Positions 36,281 to 45,359 of a DNA stretch of 64,000 bases are shown here, piece by piece. The position numbers and the translations under genes are program-made. The stretch is from Paenibacillus solani. Its GTDB lineage: Bacteria > Bacillota > Bacilli > Paenibacillales > Paenibacillaceae. The notes beneath the pieces are model-generated. The model saw only the letters and a program-made list of their open reading frames with translations. It had not been told where the DNA came from and did not search any database. The stretch lies in the NCBI RefSeq assembly GCF_001277345.1, contig NZ_LIUT01000008.1:719920-783919 (forward strand), in the 5' to 3' direction. How positions within the stretch are numbered: position 1 is the stretch's first letter; each line of letters opens with the position of its first letter.

Positions 36281-37161
36281 AAGTACTCGTAACCGGGGCG
36301 AATGGTCAGCTTGGGCAGGATGTAACGCTAGTGTTTGCTGAGGCAGGGCATGATGTTGTAAGTTGTGGTAAAAAAGAACTGGATATCACGAATTTAGAGC
36401 ACTGTAGTCGGGTTATTTCCTCGCATAATCCCGATTTCATCATCCATTGTGCTGCTTATACCGCAGTGGATGCGGCCGAAAGCGATATCGAGGGTGCGTA
36501 TCTGGTGAATGCTATCGGTACACGAAACATCGCAATCTCAGCTGAGAAGATGGGGGCTGCAGTAGTCTATATTAGTACGGATTATGTATTTAATGGTGCT
36601 AGTGAGGCAGCTTATGTTGAGTATGACGAAACTGACCCGCAAACGGTTTACGGCAGAAGCAAGCTTGCGGGAGAGCAGATGATTCGGGATTTCTGCTCCA
36701 AGTGGTTTATCGTAAGAACATCCTGGGCGTTCGGCCTGCATGGGAATAACTTTGTGAAAACGATGCTCCGCCTTGGTCAGGAAAAACCGCTGTTAAAGGT
36801 GGTTAACGACCAGAAGGGCTCTCCCACCTACACGGTAGATCTTGCACAGTTCTTGTTAAATCTGATTTCTACAGAGAAATACGGGGTATATCATGCTTCT
36901 AACTGTGGCTCTTGTACATGGTTTGAATTTACTGCGGCCATTTTTGAAGAAGCCAGTGCTCATTTAGGATTAGATATAACAGCTCAGTTGCAACCTTGTA
37001 CGACTGCAGAGTTTCCGCGGCCTGCTCCCCGTCCAGCTAATTCCACTATGGACCACCTGGCTATCCGTCTAAATAAAATGCAGGATTTACCACATTGGCG
37101 TGAAGGGCTAAAGCAGTTTATGCTAGATATGAAACAGCACCCTGAACTATACTTAAAGTGA
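36277..37161 (+). CDS. rmlD: dTDP-4-dehydrorhamnose reductase
   Basis: 294 residues. It does the last step to dTDP-L-rhamnose. Features: VTGANGQLGQDV at the N-terminus, DFIIHCAAYTAVDAAE, STDYVFNG, and YGRSKLAGE with the catalytic Tyr/Lys. The overlap with rmlB (ATGA) indicates coupled translation. A strong terminator 15 bases downstream closes this transcript. Confidence 0.96.
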   Translation: MKVLVTGANGQLGQDVTLVFAEAGHDVVSCGKKELDITNLEHCSRVISSHNPDFIIHCAAYTAVDAAESDIEGAYLVNAIGTRNIAISAEKMGAAVVYISTDYVFNGASEAAYVEYDETDPQTVYGRSKLAGEQMIRDFCSKWFIVRTSWAFGLHGNNFVKTMLRLGQEKPLLKVVNDQKGSPTYTVDLAQFLLNLISTEKYGVYHASNCGSCTWFEFTAAIFEEASAHLGLDITAQLQPCTTAEFPRPAPRPANSTMDHLAIRLNKMQDLPHWREGLKQFMLDMKQHPELYLK

Positions 37162-37175
37162 ATACAGCGATTTGC

Positions 37176-37209
37176 GAGACCTGATCTGTATGATCAGGTC
37201 TCTTTATTT
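37176..37209 (+). terminator. Rho-independent terminator after rmlD
   Basis: GAGACCTGATC (37176-37186) pairs exactly with GATCAGGTCTC (37192-37202), followed by T-rich sequence. It shows that the glycan region is made of at least two transcripts. Confidence 0.9.
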
Positions 37210-37288
37210 AGCCGAATTCCTAGCGATCGAAATAATATATAACTCGTATTCTGCTATGCCTATCGTGTTTACTCGGAGGTTTCTCTCA

Positions 37289-38224
37289 ATGAAAATGAAC
37301 AAAGTACAAGTATTATTATCTGCTTATAACGGTGAACAATATATATCCGAACAAATCCAGAGTATTCTCAATCAGAGGCATCCTTCGATCTCCATTTTGA
37401 TAAGAGATGATGGTTCTACAGATCGAACAGTAGAACTCCTGGAGGAACTGATGAGGTTATACCCTGACAAGATAAAGCTAATAAAGGGGCCAAATGTTGG
37501 TGTTGTATCCAGCTTCTTTGAATTGATGAGATCTGCAGATTCTGAAGCTGATTATTACTGTTTTTGTGACCAGGATGATGTGTGGCTTGATCATAAGGTG
37601 GAAAGTGCTATAACGCGATTAAATTCCTCCCTACATACCGAAGTACCAGCGATGGTATTCACCACTACCTATCTTACGGATGACCAGTTGAACCAAAAGG
37701 GAACTTGGCCTAAGCCCCCTGCTCAAGAGCCGTCCTTTTTCAATGCGTTATATGAGAATATCGCCATTGGTGCGACGATTACAATGAATCAATCAGCACG
37801 AAATCTTTTTATGAACAGTGAATCCGTGAACAGTGAAAAAGTTCTAATGCACGATTGGTGGTTTTACTTGCTCATCTCTGCATTCGGAACTGTGATTTAC
37901 GACAACACGCCATCTATGTTATACCGTCAGCATAGTAACAATGTAGTAGGAGGAAGCAACTCCATCCTCGGTAAATTAAAGAGTAAATGGGCCAGCTTTA
38001 AGAGACATATAGGCAGAGATTTACTTCATAAGCAAGCGAGTGAATTCCATAGAATCTATGGGTCGCGGTTACAAGGAGTTTATAAAGAGCAGCTGGAATT
38101 ATTTATTACTCCTCGTAGAAGATTCGTAGACCGTTTACGTTATGCACGCAAGAGTAGATTGTACAGACAGTCGAGAGCAGAAAGTCTATTGTTCAAGTTC
38201 TTTATTCTGATCGGCTTTATCTGA
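37289..38224 (+). CDS. GT2 family glycosyltransferase (rhamnosyltransferase-like)
   Basis: 311 residues from the ATG at 37289, which has GGAGG nine bases upstream. Longer starts would run through the terminator at 37176-37209. The GT-A domain shows VQVLLSAYNGEQYISEQI, IRDDGSTD, and FCDQDDVW, the pattern of RfbF/RfbG-type rhamnosyl- and related transferases. The end of the protein is basic with one hydrophobic stretch. The gene next to the rml block and its family motifs make an L-rhamnosyltransferase likely, but the donor is not proven. Confidence 0.85.
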   Translation: MKMNKVQVLLSAYNGEQYISEQIQSILNQRHPSISILIRDDGSTDRTVELLEELMRLYPDKIKLIKGPNVGVVSSFFELMRSADSEADYYCFCDQDDVWLDHKVESAITRLNSSLHTEVPAMVFTTTYLTDDQLNQKGTWPKPPAQEPSFFNALYENIAIGATITMNQSARNLFMNSESVNSEKVLMHDWWFYLLISAFGTVIYDNTPSMLYRQHSNNVVGGSNSILGKLKSKWASFKRHIGRDLLHKQASEFHRIYGSRLQGVYKEQLELFITPRRRFVDRLRYARKSRLYRQSRAESLLFKFFILIGFI

Positions 38225-38233
38225 GGTAGAATA

Positions 38234-38242
38234 TGCTATAAT
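38234..38242 (+). promoter_or_regulatory. extended -10 promoter before the GT2 gene at 38281
   Basis: TGCTATAAT (TG one base before a perfect TATAAT at 38237-38242) lies 39 bases upstream of the next start; the -35 region is poor. It may give a separate start for the last two genes of the glycan region. Confidence 0.4.
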
Positions 38243-38280
38243 GTCGATAGATTACTATATTTGTCAGGAGACGTTATGCA

Positions 38281-39192
38281 ATGGATTTAAGCATTCTTAT
38301 CGTGAACTATAACACCTGTCAGCTGACGGTGGACTGTTTGCGATCTGTGTTTGCATCGGAGACAGAATATACATATGAAGTCATTGTGATAGACAACAAT
38401 TCGAAGGACGAGTCGGTCCAGACGATCGGGGAGTTATTCCCGCAGGTCAAGTTAATCGAGAATATGGTTAACACCGGCTTCGCCAAGGCCAACAATCAAG
38501 GGATGGAAGTTGCGGGAGGACGCTACATACTGCTCCTTAATTCCGACACGGTGATTCGACAGGATACGATCGAGACGATGGTAACCTTTATGGATGATAA
38601 CCCCATCATTGGTGCTTCAGGCTGTAAAATCGTTCTTCCGGACGGTTCGCTGGATAAAGCTTGTAAAAGGGGCTTCCCCACTCCTTCCGCATCCTTCTAT
38701 TATGCGTTTGGGCTCAGCAAACTGTTTCCGACTAAGCCGAAGTTCAACCAATATCAGTTGGGATATCTGGACCCGAATGTGGAGTATCCGGTGGATTGCC
38801 TAGTAGGAGCATTCATGCTGGTACGCCGTGATACGATCGAGCAGGTTGGCGGGCTGGATGAGTCGTTCTTTATGTATGGTGAGGATATCGACTGGTGCTA
38901 TCGAATTAAGCAGGCAGGCTGGGGAATTCACTATTATCCTCGGACGACGATTATCCATTATAAAGGCGGCAGCGCACGGCGCAGGCCGTTCAAGATCATT
39001 TACGAATTCCATCGGGCAATGATTCTGTTTCATCGGAAGCATTACCGGCAGAAGTACAACCTATTTGTTAATGGAGCCGTGTATGCCGGCGTTGGGTTGA
39101 AAATGATGCTTTCCCTCCTGACTAACCGGCTAAAGCCGATTCGTCCCGCAACCATAACCCAATCAGCGGGTGGAGTGGAGGTGAAATCATGA
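38281..39192 (+). CDS. GT2 family glycosyltransferase (WbbL/rhamnosyltransferase-like)
   Basis: 303 residues. GT-A family 2 fold: LSILIVNYNTCQLTVDCL, IDNNSKD, the NTGFAKANN loop, LLLNSDT as the metal site, and YGEDIDWCYRIKQAGW as acceptor-side ED. This combination is typical of rhamnosyltransferases such as WbbL, which add L-rhamnose from dTDP-rhamnose to a GlcNAc-lipid. The C-terminal part has a hydrophobic helix (AGVGLKMMLSLLT) that may attach it to the membrane. The end overlaps the next gene by four bases, so it is probably the second step after the sugar-phosphate transferase. Confidence 0.87.
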   Translation: MDLSILIVNYNTCQLTVDCLRSVFASETEYTYEVIVIDNNSKDESVQTIGELFPQVKLIENMVNTGFAKANNQGMEVAGGRYILLLNSDTVIRQDTIETMVTFMDDNPIIGASGCKIVLPDGSLDKACKRGFPTPSASFYYAFGLSKLFPTKPKFNQYQLGYLDPNVEYPVDCLVGAFMLVRRDTIEQVGGLDESFFMYGEDIDWCYRIKQAGWGIHYYPRTTIIHYKGGSARRRPFKIIYEFHRAMILFHRKHYRQKYNLFVNGAVYAGVGLKMMLSLLTNRLKPIRPATITQSAGGVEVKS

Positions 39193-40589
39193 TCCGCCAG
39201 AATCAGGGCTTCCTGACCAAATTATATATGATTACCGATTTTGTTTTTATCCAGCTTTCCTTTCTAATCGCTTGGTGGGTGAAATTCGAGAGCGGTTGGT
39301 TTCCGTACGAAAAGCCGTTGCCCATTGAGTCCTATGCACTTTGGAGCTTGGTGTACGGCGCGGTTGCCGTTGTGGTCGGCATCATGATTTCCTTATATTC
39401 GCCTAAGCGGAAAAAGCGATTTGCCGACGAGTTCATGAAGATTTTCCAGATGCATTTTATTGGATTATTCATTCTCCTGAGCATCATGTTCTTTGTGAAA
39501 GAAGTGAACATCTCCCGTTGGTATCTCGCCATCTACATGATTCTTAACGTAGTCTTCATCATCTTATATCGTTACTTCCTGAAGAAATCGTTGAAGCATT
39601 TTCGGGAAAAAGGCTATAATCGCCAATTCGTACTCATCGTGGGCGCTGGGACGCTGGGGAAGAGATTCTTCAAGAATCTTAAGCAATATCCGGAGCTTGG
39701 CTACGAAGTTATCGGTTTTCTGGATGATTACCAGCAGTGGGACGAGGACGAAGCCAAGTATCTCAAACCTATTTTGGGTTCGGTCAGCGATCTGGATAAG
39801 GTGTTGAACGAGGAACTCGTCGATGAAGTCGTGCTAGCGCTACCACTTGATGCTCATCATAAATATCCGCATATCATTGCTGCTTGTGAAAAAGCAGGTG
39901 TGCGCACTCTCATCATTCCTGACTTTTTCGATTATCTCCCGGCTCGGCCGGTGTTTGACAACTTTGCCGGTATGCCAATGATTAATGTTCGCGATATTCC
40001 GCTCGATTTGGCGGCAAACCGCTGGTTTAAGCGTGCATTTGATATTGTTTTTGCATCGGTGGCTATTATTATCACCTTGCCGGTGATGATCGGCATTTAT
40101 CTGGGCATCCGACTCACTTCGCGTGGTCCTGTTATTTTTAAGCAGGAGCGAGTCGGATTAAATCGCAGAAACTTTTATATGTATAAATTTCGTTCCATGA
40201 AGCCGCTGCCGGAGGGGGCTTCCGACACGGGCTGGACCGTGGAGAATGATCCGCGCCGTACCAGGTTCGGCTCTTTTCTCCGACAGACGAGTCTGGATGA
40301 GTTACCGCAATTCTTCAATGTCTTGCTCGGGCATATGAGCGTGGTAGGCCCTAGACCGGAGCGTCCTTACTATGTGGAGCAGTTTAAGGAAGAGATTCCG
40401 AAGTATATGGTGAAGCATCACGTGCGTCCAGGTATTACAGGCTGGGCGCAGAGTAATGGACTGCGTGGTGATACGTCGATTGAGGAACGGATCAAGCATG
40501 ATATTTTCTATATTGAGAACTGGTCCATACTGTTCGATATCAAAATCATTCTGCGTACCATTCGCAACGGATTCAAGAATGCATACTAA
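39189..40589 (+). CDS. undecaprenyl-phosphate sugar-1-phosphate transferase (WcaJ/WsfP-like)
   Basis: 466 residues, polyprenol-phosphate hexose-1-phosphate transferase family. Four N-terminal helices (about 10-130), a Rossmann-like segment (about 145-250, LIVGAGTLGKRFF), a fifth membrane segment near 285, and the catalytic bacterial-sugar-transferase domain with MYKFRSMKP, TSLDELPQFFNVLLGHMSVVGPRPERP and RPGITGWAQ. It starts glycan synthesis by placing glucose-, galactose- or similar phosphate on undecaprenyl phosphate. In P. alvei the related WsfP starts the S-layer glycan. The start ATGA overlaps the stop of the GT2 gene before it. Confidence 0.92.
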   Translation: MIRQNQGFLTKLYMITDFVFIQLSFLIAWWVKFESGWFPYEKPLPIESYALWSLVYGAVAVVVGIMISLYSPKRKKRFADEFMKIFQMHFIGLFILLSIMFFVKEVNISRWYLAIYMILNVVFIILYRYFLKKSLKHFREKGYNRQFVLIVGAGTLGKRFFKNLKQYPELGYEVIGFLDDYQQWDEDEAKYLKPILGSVSDLDKVLNEELVDEVVLALPLDAHHKYPHIIAACEKAGVRTLIIPDFFDYLPARPVFDNFAGMPMINVRDIPLDLAANRWFKRAFDIVFASVAIIITLPVMIGIYLGIRLTSRGPVIFKQERVGLNRRNFYMYKFRSMKPLPEGASDTGWTVENDPRRTRFGSFLRQTSLDELPQFFNVLLGHMSVVGPRPERPYYVEQFKEEIPKYMVKHHVRPGITGWAQSNGLRGDTSIEERIKHDIFYIENWSILFDIKIILRTIRNGFKNAY

Positions 40590-40601
40590 TCATATTCCAA
40601 C

Positions 40602-40642
40602 ATACCGTCATTTGGCAGCCGCCAAATGACGGTATTTCGTTT
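40602..40642 (+). terminator. Rho-independent terminator of the glycan region
   Basis: A perfect 15-bp stem (40602-40616 and 40621-40635) with an AGCC loop, followed by TTCGTTT. Confidence 0.85.
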
Positions 40643-40707
40643 AACGGGCCATCTGATAGGGTATTTACCTAGCAATAACGATACTCGATGCAGAAGGTGG
40701 GGATACC

Positions 40708-41577
40708 ATGAAACGGATTGCAGCAGTTCTGTTTTTATGTTCCGCCATGATGATTCTATTTCTGACCTTTAATGAGAAGGAGAAGCAGCCCGAGGGATTT
40801 ACCTCCTATCGCTTGATTGCTCATGCTATGGGCAGCATCAGTGACCAGCCCTATACGAATGCATATGAAGCCATGGTTGCGAACTATGAACAAGGCACCC
40901 GGGTATTTGAGATCGATTTGATGCTGACCGAGGATCGCAAAGTTGTTGCGCGGCATGAATGGACGGAGAGCATGACACAGCAACTTGGCCAGAAGGATAA
41001 ACTTCCTGAAGATAAGCAATCAGCCCGGCTGAGTCATGAGGAGTTCATAAACACGCCGATTTTGGAGCAATACCAGCCAATGGACATCGAAGCGATTATG
41101 GATATGATGCAGCGTCATCCCGATATCTATATTGTGACAGATACGAAGGAGCAGGAGGAGCGGGATATTGAGTATCTGTTCACCGAGATTGTAAAGGCTG
41201 CGAAACAGCGCAATCCGGAGCTTTTGGATCGGGTCGTCATTCAAATATACAATGAGCCGATGCTCGATATGATCAAGGACATCTACCCGTTTAAGTCGAT
41301 TATATATACGCTGTATGCCACACAGGATTCACCCGACAAGATCACGGCTTTTGTAAAGAACCATGATATCACTGCCGTTACCATGCCGGAATATAAAGTC
41401 AGCCCGAATTTTGTAGCGAAACTGAGAGAGGCCGGTGCTGTGACGTATGTTCATACCATCAATGACACCCGTACCGTCAATAACTATGAAAAATGGGGCG
41501 TGTATGGCGTTTATTCGGATTTGCTGACAGAACCTGAGATGGAGAAGGGCAGTTTGAAATATGCGAGAACCAGATAA
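40708..41577 (+). CDS. membrane-anchored glycerophosphodiester phosphodiesterase/PI-PLC-like protein
   Basis: 289 residues. One N-terminal hydrophobic anchor (4-20), no lipobox. The TIM-barrel domain has the GDPD pattern: His39 in IAHAMGS, Asn51, Glu68 and Asp70 in FEIDLMLTEDRKV, and His83 in ARHEW. The usual Arg after the first His (HRG) is replaced by Ala-Met. Members split glycerophosphodiesters or phospholipid head groups outside the cell. It follows the glycan region, which makes glycerol-phosphate-containing polymer likely, so a role in trimming such polymers is tempting but only inferred. The ATG follows AGGTGGGG. Confidence 0.75.
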   Translation: MKRIAAVLFLCSAMMILFLTFNEKEKQPEGFTSYRLIAHAMGSISDQPYTNAYEAMVANYEQGTRVFEIDLMLTEDRKVVARHEWTESMTQQLGQKDKLPEDKQSARLSHEEFINTPILEQYQPMDIEAIMDMMQRHPDIYIVTDTKEQEERDIEYLFTEIVKAAKQRNPELLDRVVIQIYNEPMLDMIKDIYPFKSIIYTLYATQDSPDKITAFVKNHDITAVTMPEYKVSPNFVAKLREAGAVTYVHTINDTRTVNNYEKWGVYGVYSDLLTEPEMEKGSLKYARTR

Positions 41578-41662
41578 GGGAATTCTCTAACTTTCACCTG
41601 CAGATTTAGTAAGGAAATGTCTTATAAAGTCAAACTTTTTCCCGGCATTCCAATTTTTGGAC

Positions 41663-41690
41663 TTGTTGTATGGGTTGAAAGTAGTAAAAT
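41663..41690 (+). promoter_or_regulatory. possible promoter of the SLH protein gene
   Basis: TTGTTG (41663-41668) and TAAAAT (41685-41690) are separated by 16 bases, about 90 bases before the ribosome site of the next gene. Confidence 0.4.
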
Positions 41691-41796
41691 GGATAGATCT
41701 AGCAGACGATTGGATAGGTCTTAGGGATTGATCGGACTAGTCCAATAGTCTTGTGGAGTGGCTATTCATTCTAACTAAAGGGAGAGGAAAGACGTT

Positions 41797-44700
41797 TTGA
41801 TTAAACGAGCAGGGTTTTACAAAAAAGCACTAAGTGCCGTATTAGGCATTTCCCTCATGCTCACGCCTCTTGGCGATGCTTATGCTGCAACAACTCAGCA
41901 TAAGGTGCAGCAGAAATCCAGCGCCAGCGATATTGCCGGGCATTGGGCAGAGGAAACGCTACAGAAATGGAAGGATCAAGGATATCTTAATGGGGATCAG
42001 TTAGGTAATATCAATCCGAATGCGGCGATCACGCGAGCGCAGCTGGCGGCTGTTATTAATAGGTCATTCCAATTCGAGTCGAAGACTTCGATTTCTTATA
42101 GCGATGTTAAGAATACAGCATGGTATTATGACGATTTGTCCATAGCCGCATCCCAAGGGTATATGAAGGGATACAGCAATGGAAGCTTCAAACCGGACGC
42201 TCAAGTTACACGCCAGGAATTGGCAGTGATACTTAGCGCTCTATTAGATCTTAAACCTAATGATGCTGCCAATAAATTTCAGGATACTGTGAACAGCCCG
42301 GCCTGGAGTAAAGGCGCGATCGGGGCAGTTGCTACTAACGGTATTATGAATGGCAGCAATAGCAAGTTCAGACCGGCAGCAGGCGCGTCGCGTGCGGAAG
42401 CGGTCACTGTACTCGAACGGGCCCTTAACCAGCTGAAAGCGAAGGAAACGACAGTATATGATAAGGCGGGCACCTATGGACCTGCTGCCGGAACGGAAAA
42501 GATCGTTGGATCTGTACATATTAAAGCTCCAGACATTACGCTTCGCAACATGGTGATCGAGGGAGACCTTGTCATTGGAGAAGGCGTAGGAGAAGGTGAT
42601 GTTACCCTTCAAGGCGTTACGGTAAAAGGGGGCACCACAATCAAGGGCGGTGGCAAGAACAGCATCCATTTGGTTGACTCGGTACTCGTTACCGTCATTG
42701 TCAACAAGAAGGATGGAAGCATTCGGATCGTTACGGAAGGCAGCAGCTCCGTATCGCAGATTACGCTGGAATCCGGAGCGATTCTGGAGGAAACAGGACT
42801 GACGGGAGAGGGCTTTAAAGATCTTCTATTGTCGGAGATGATTCCGCCTGGTGCCAACGTATCGCTGGCAGGCCAATTTGAAACCGTGGACGTAACGGCA
42901 GCCTCGCTGAATGTCAATCTGACATCCGGTTCGGTAGGACAATTGAATGTGGCTTCCAATGCGGCAGGATTGAATCTGAATGTTGGGTCGGCGGCCTCCG
43001 TGCTCTCTCTCATTCTGAATGCTGCAGCGAACATCACAGGGCAAGGGAATGTTGTCAGCGCACAAGTCAACGCTTCGGGTGCTTCCTTCTCGCGGCGTCC
43101 GGGCACACTGGTGACGGCTGATAATGTTAACGTCAATGTAAGCGGCAGCAGTAGTTCTTCCAGCGACTCTACGAGCGGTTCATCTGGCAGCTCTAACGCT
43201 GGAACAGGCGGCAGCAGTGAAAATCCATCGAATCCTAACCCGCCTCAGCCTCCGGTTACGGATCGATTGCAAGTGAGCAATGGGCAGGCTGTGCTTCTGT
43301 TTGCGGGTTCAGTGCCTTCACTGGAGCTGAGTGATCTTAAGGTAACAGCTACCGTTGCAGGTGCAACCTATGCGCTGGAGGATATTGCTTATGATAATGC
43401 AGCTAAATTGCTGACATTCAAACCAATCTCGCTGGAAGAGCATTACGGCGATACACTGGTGCTTACCATTGCTCCGGCAGCAGGTTCATCCAAATTCACA
43501 AGCAATTTATCAGGTAGCGTTAAACTTGAAGGTTTTGAAGGTACGATAACTGATGTTAACGACCTCCCTGTGCAAGGTATGAAGATTGACTTCCGTAGAG
43601 GACTCGGCAATACAATGGGTAGCATCGCATCGTCAGTGGTTACAAATGCGAATGGACGATATACCGCTAATTTGCCAGCTGGAGTTTATACAGGACAACT
43701 TACAAAAGCAGGTTTTATTACCACTTATGTGGTAGGTGTCTCATTAAGCGACAGCTTTAACCGGAATGAAGATGCGACCGCTATCAAAATTCCGGCTGAC
43801 GATGAGATTCGCATCGTGTTGACATGGGGAGAGAAGCCGCGGGATGAAGACTCCCATCTGCTTGGACCAACGCCTGATGGAAGATCGTTCCATACGTATT
43901 TTGCCGATCGGGAATATTACTATCGAGGCGAAAAGTATGCGGATTTGGATCATGACGATACAGACTCTTACGGTCCGGAAACTACAACAATCCGCAAACG
44001 GGTAGACGGCAAGTATCAATTCTATATTCACAACTACTCCCGCAACGGATACGACGGTACGGAAACGCTGCGTAATTCATCCGCTAAGGTTGAGGTGTAC
44101 AGTGGGAACAGCGGTCAGCCGGTGAAGACCTATCATATTCCGAGAGGAAACGGAAATGAGCTGTACTGGTACGTATTTGATATGAACGTAAACGGCGCAG
44201 AACTGGATTTTACCGATCATAACAAGCTGGTTGTGGATGAGCCTCAGTCTGATCTTCAGCCTGCTATAAATTATCATTTTTATTCTTACATCAATGGAAA
44301 TCAGGTGTCAGGCAATGCTCTGACACTATCGCTGGAGTCAGGATATTATGAAACCCGGGATAAGGTATACCCTCGCTTCTCAATTGATGGTCCGCTGAAT
44401 CCGGATCTTGTCGAGCTTAAATCAAGCGACGGTACTGTGTTGCCATTCCAGCGGAGTGCATCGAATAATTCCATTGAGGCCGTTCACGGTTCCAGTGACA
44501 ACGCATATCCTGTGTCTAATCTTGAGCTCGAGTATGAACTGAAGTTCAAACAGGCCGGAAGCTATACGTTAAAAACGGAGTTTATCGATGCAAGCAGTAA
44601 TCAGGTACTGGGTACGACTTACGAAACGGTGAACATCCAGGATGGAGAGCAGGACCTTCTGTATAAAGAGCATGATAAACTGTTGATCGAAACAAGAGTT

Positions 44701-45147
44701 TCTTATGTTACAACGGTTGGGGATGCTGTTTATCTTGCCGATCCCAAAAATCCTCTATTAGATGATACGGTAGTCATCATTGAAGATTTGAGAATGACGA
44801 CACCGTCAACTGTGACGGGCAGCGTATATCTCAAGGAGCATCAAGGCTCTATCATTCTCGAGGATTACAATGACGGCGATAAATATGTAGTTTATGACGC
44901 AGTAATCAAGCTGGCCCGAGGGTCGCAGCAGACGATTGATCAGCCCATCTCCATTATTATTCCGACACTGACGATGTTGATTGAGGAGGCCCTCGCCGAT
45001 GCTGATAAGCTAATTGATAATGATCCTACTCTAACGGATTTGGCCACGGCTCGTGATGCGGCGTTACAAGCCAGAAATGGCAACCAGAAGGATGCTAAAA
45101 TTGCAGCGCTTAAACACCTGGCTGGACTGCTAGTCAATCTCCAATAA
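41797..45147 (+). CDS. SLH-domain surface protein with beta-helix, carboxypeptidase-regulatory-like and YfaP-like domains
   Basis: 1116 residues, TTG start behind GGGAGAGG. Signal peptide 1-30 (AYA cleavage). Three SLH domains at about 42-92, 97-150 and 160-213 should hold it to the secondary wall polymer. A Val/Gly/Thr-rich beta-helix-like stretch (235-445) and a Ser-rich linker (449-475) follow. At about 575-645 there is a carboxypeptidase-regulatory-like beta sandwich, then at 670-785 a YfaP-like segment (IVLTWGEKPRDEDSHLLGP, later FHTYFAD and YWYVFDM). The last 330 residues are beta-rich and end with a short FIVAR-like helix. No catalytic residues are seen; it is probably a structural or binding protein of the cell surface. 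Confidence 0.85.
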   Translation: MIKRAGFYKKALSAVLGISLMLTPLGDAYAATTQHKVQQKSSASDIAGHWAEETLQKWKDQGYLNGDQLGNINPNAAITRAQLAAVINRSFQFESKTSISYSDVKNTAWYYDDLSIAASQGYMKGYSNGSFKPDAQVTRQELAVILSALLDLKPNDAANKFQDTVNSPAWSKGAIGAVATNGIMNGSNSKFRPAAGASRAEAVTVLERALNQLKAKETTVYDKAGTYGPAAGTEKIVGSVHIKAPDITLRNMVIEGDLVIGEGVGEGDVTLQGVTVKGGTTIKGGGKNSIHLVDSVLVTVIVNKKDGSIRIVTEGSSSVSQITLESGAILEETGLTGEGFKDLLLSEMIPPGANVSLAGQFETVDVTAASLNVNLTSGSVGQLNVASNAAGLNLNVGSAASVLSLILNAAANITGQGNVVSAQVNASGASFSRRPGTLVTADNVNVNVSGSSSSSSDSTSGSSGSSNAGTGGSSENPSNPNPPQPPVTDRLQVSNGQAVLLFAGSVPSLELSDLKVTATVAGATYALEDIAYDNAAKLLTFKPISLEEHYGDTLVLTIAPAAGSSKFTSNLSGSVKLEGFEGTITDVNDLPVQGMKIDFRRGLGNTMGSIASSVVTNANGRYTANLPAGVYTGQLTKAGFITTYVVGVSLSDSFNRNEDATAIKIPADDEIRIVLTWGEKPRDEDSHLLGPTPDGRSFHTYFADREYYYRGEKYADLDHDDTDSYGPETTTIRKRVDGKYQFYIHNYSRNGYDGTETLRNSSAKVEVYSGNSGQPVKTYHIPRGNGNELYWYVFDMNVNGAELDFTDHNKLVVDEPQSDLQPAINYHFYSYINGNQVSGNALTLSLESGYYETRDKVYPRFSIDGPLNPDLVELKSSDGTVLPFQRSASNNSIEAVHGSSDNAYPVSNLELEYELKFKQAGSYTLKTEFIDASSNQVLGTTYETVNIQDGEQDLLYKEHDKLLIETRVSYVTTVGDAVYLADPKNPLLDDTVVIIEDLRMTTPSTVTGSVYLKEHQGSIILEDYNDGDKYVVYDAVIKLARGSQQTIDQPISIIIPTLTMLIEEALADADKLIDNDPTLTDLATARDAALQARNGNQKDAKIAALKHLAGLLVNLQ

Positions 45148-45173
45148 AACTAAAAACTAAAATGATCGCCTTG

Positions 45174-45213
45174 CCCGTTCGATTCACATTTTGTGAAATC
45201 GGACGGGTTTTTT
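45174..45213 (+). terminator. Rho-independent terminator
   Basis: An imperfect stem with CCCGTTCGATTCAC on the left and GTGAAATCGGACGGG on the right, followed by TTTTTT. Confidence 0.8.
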
Positions 45214-45359
45214 CATCATAACTCATTCTAATGATTGCCTCAGAATCCAATTACCAAAAAAATGTTCGTATTTTATGCGAACATAAATTGACTTGATACC
45301 CGTGCTGGCATAGACTTGTTTTAGTATGATAGTAACCCGTGAACGTGGAGGAATGACGC

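Noticed and set aside
37172..37288. N-terminal extension of the GT2 gene
   Set aside because: It would run through the rmlD terminator hairpin, and a good ribosome site precedes ATG 37289.
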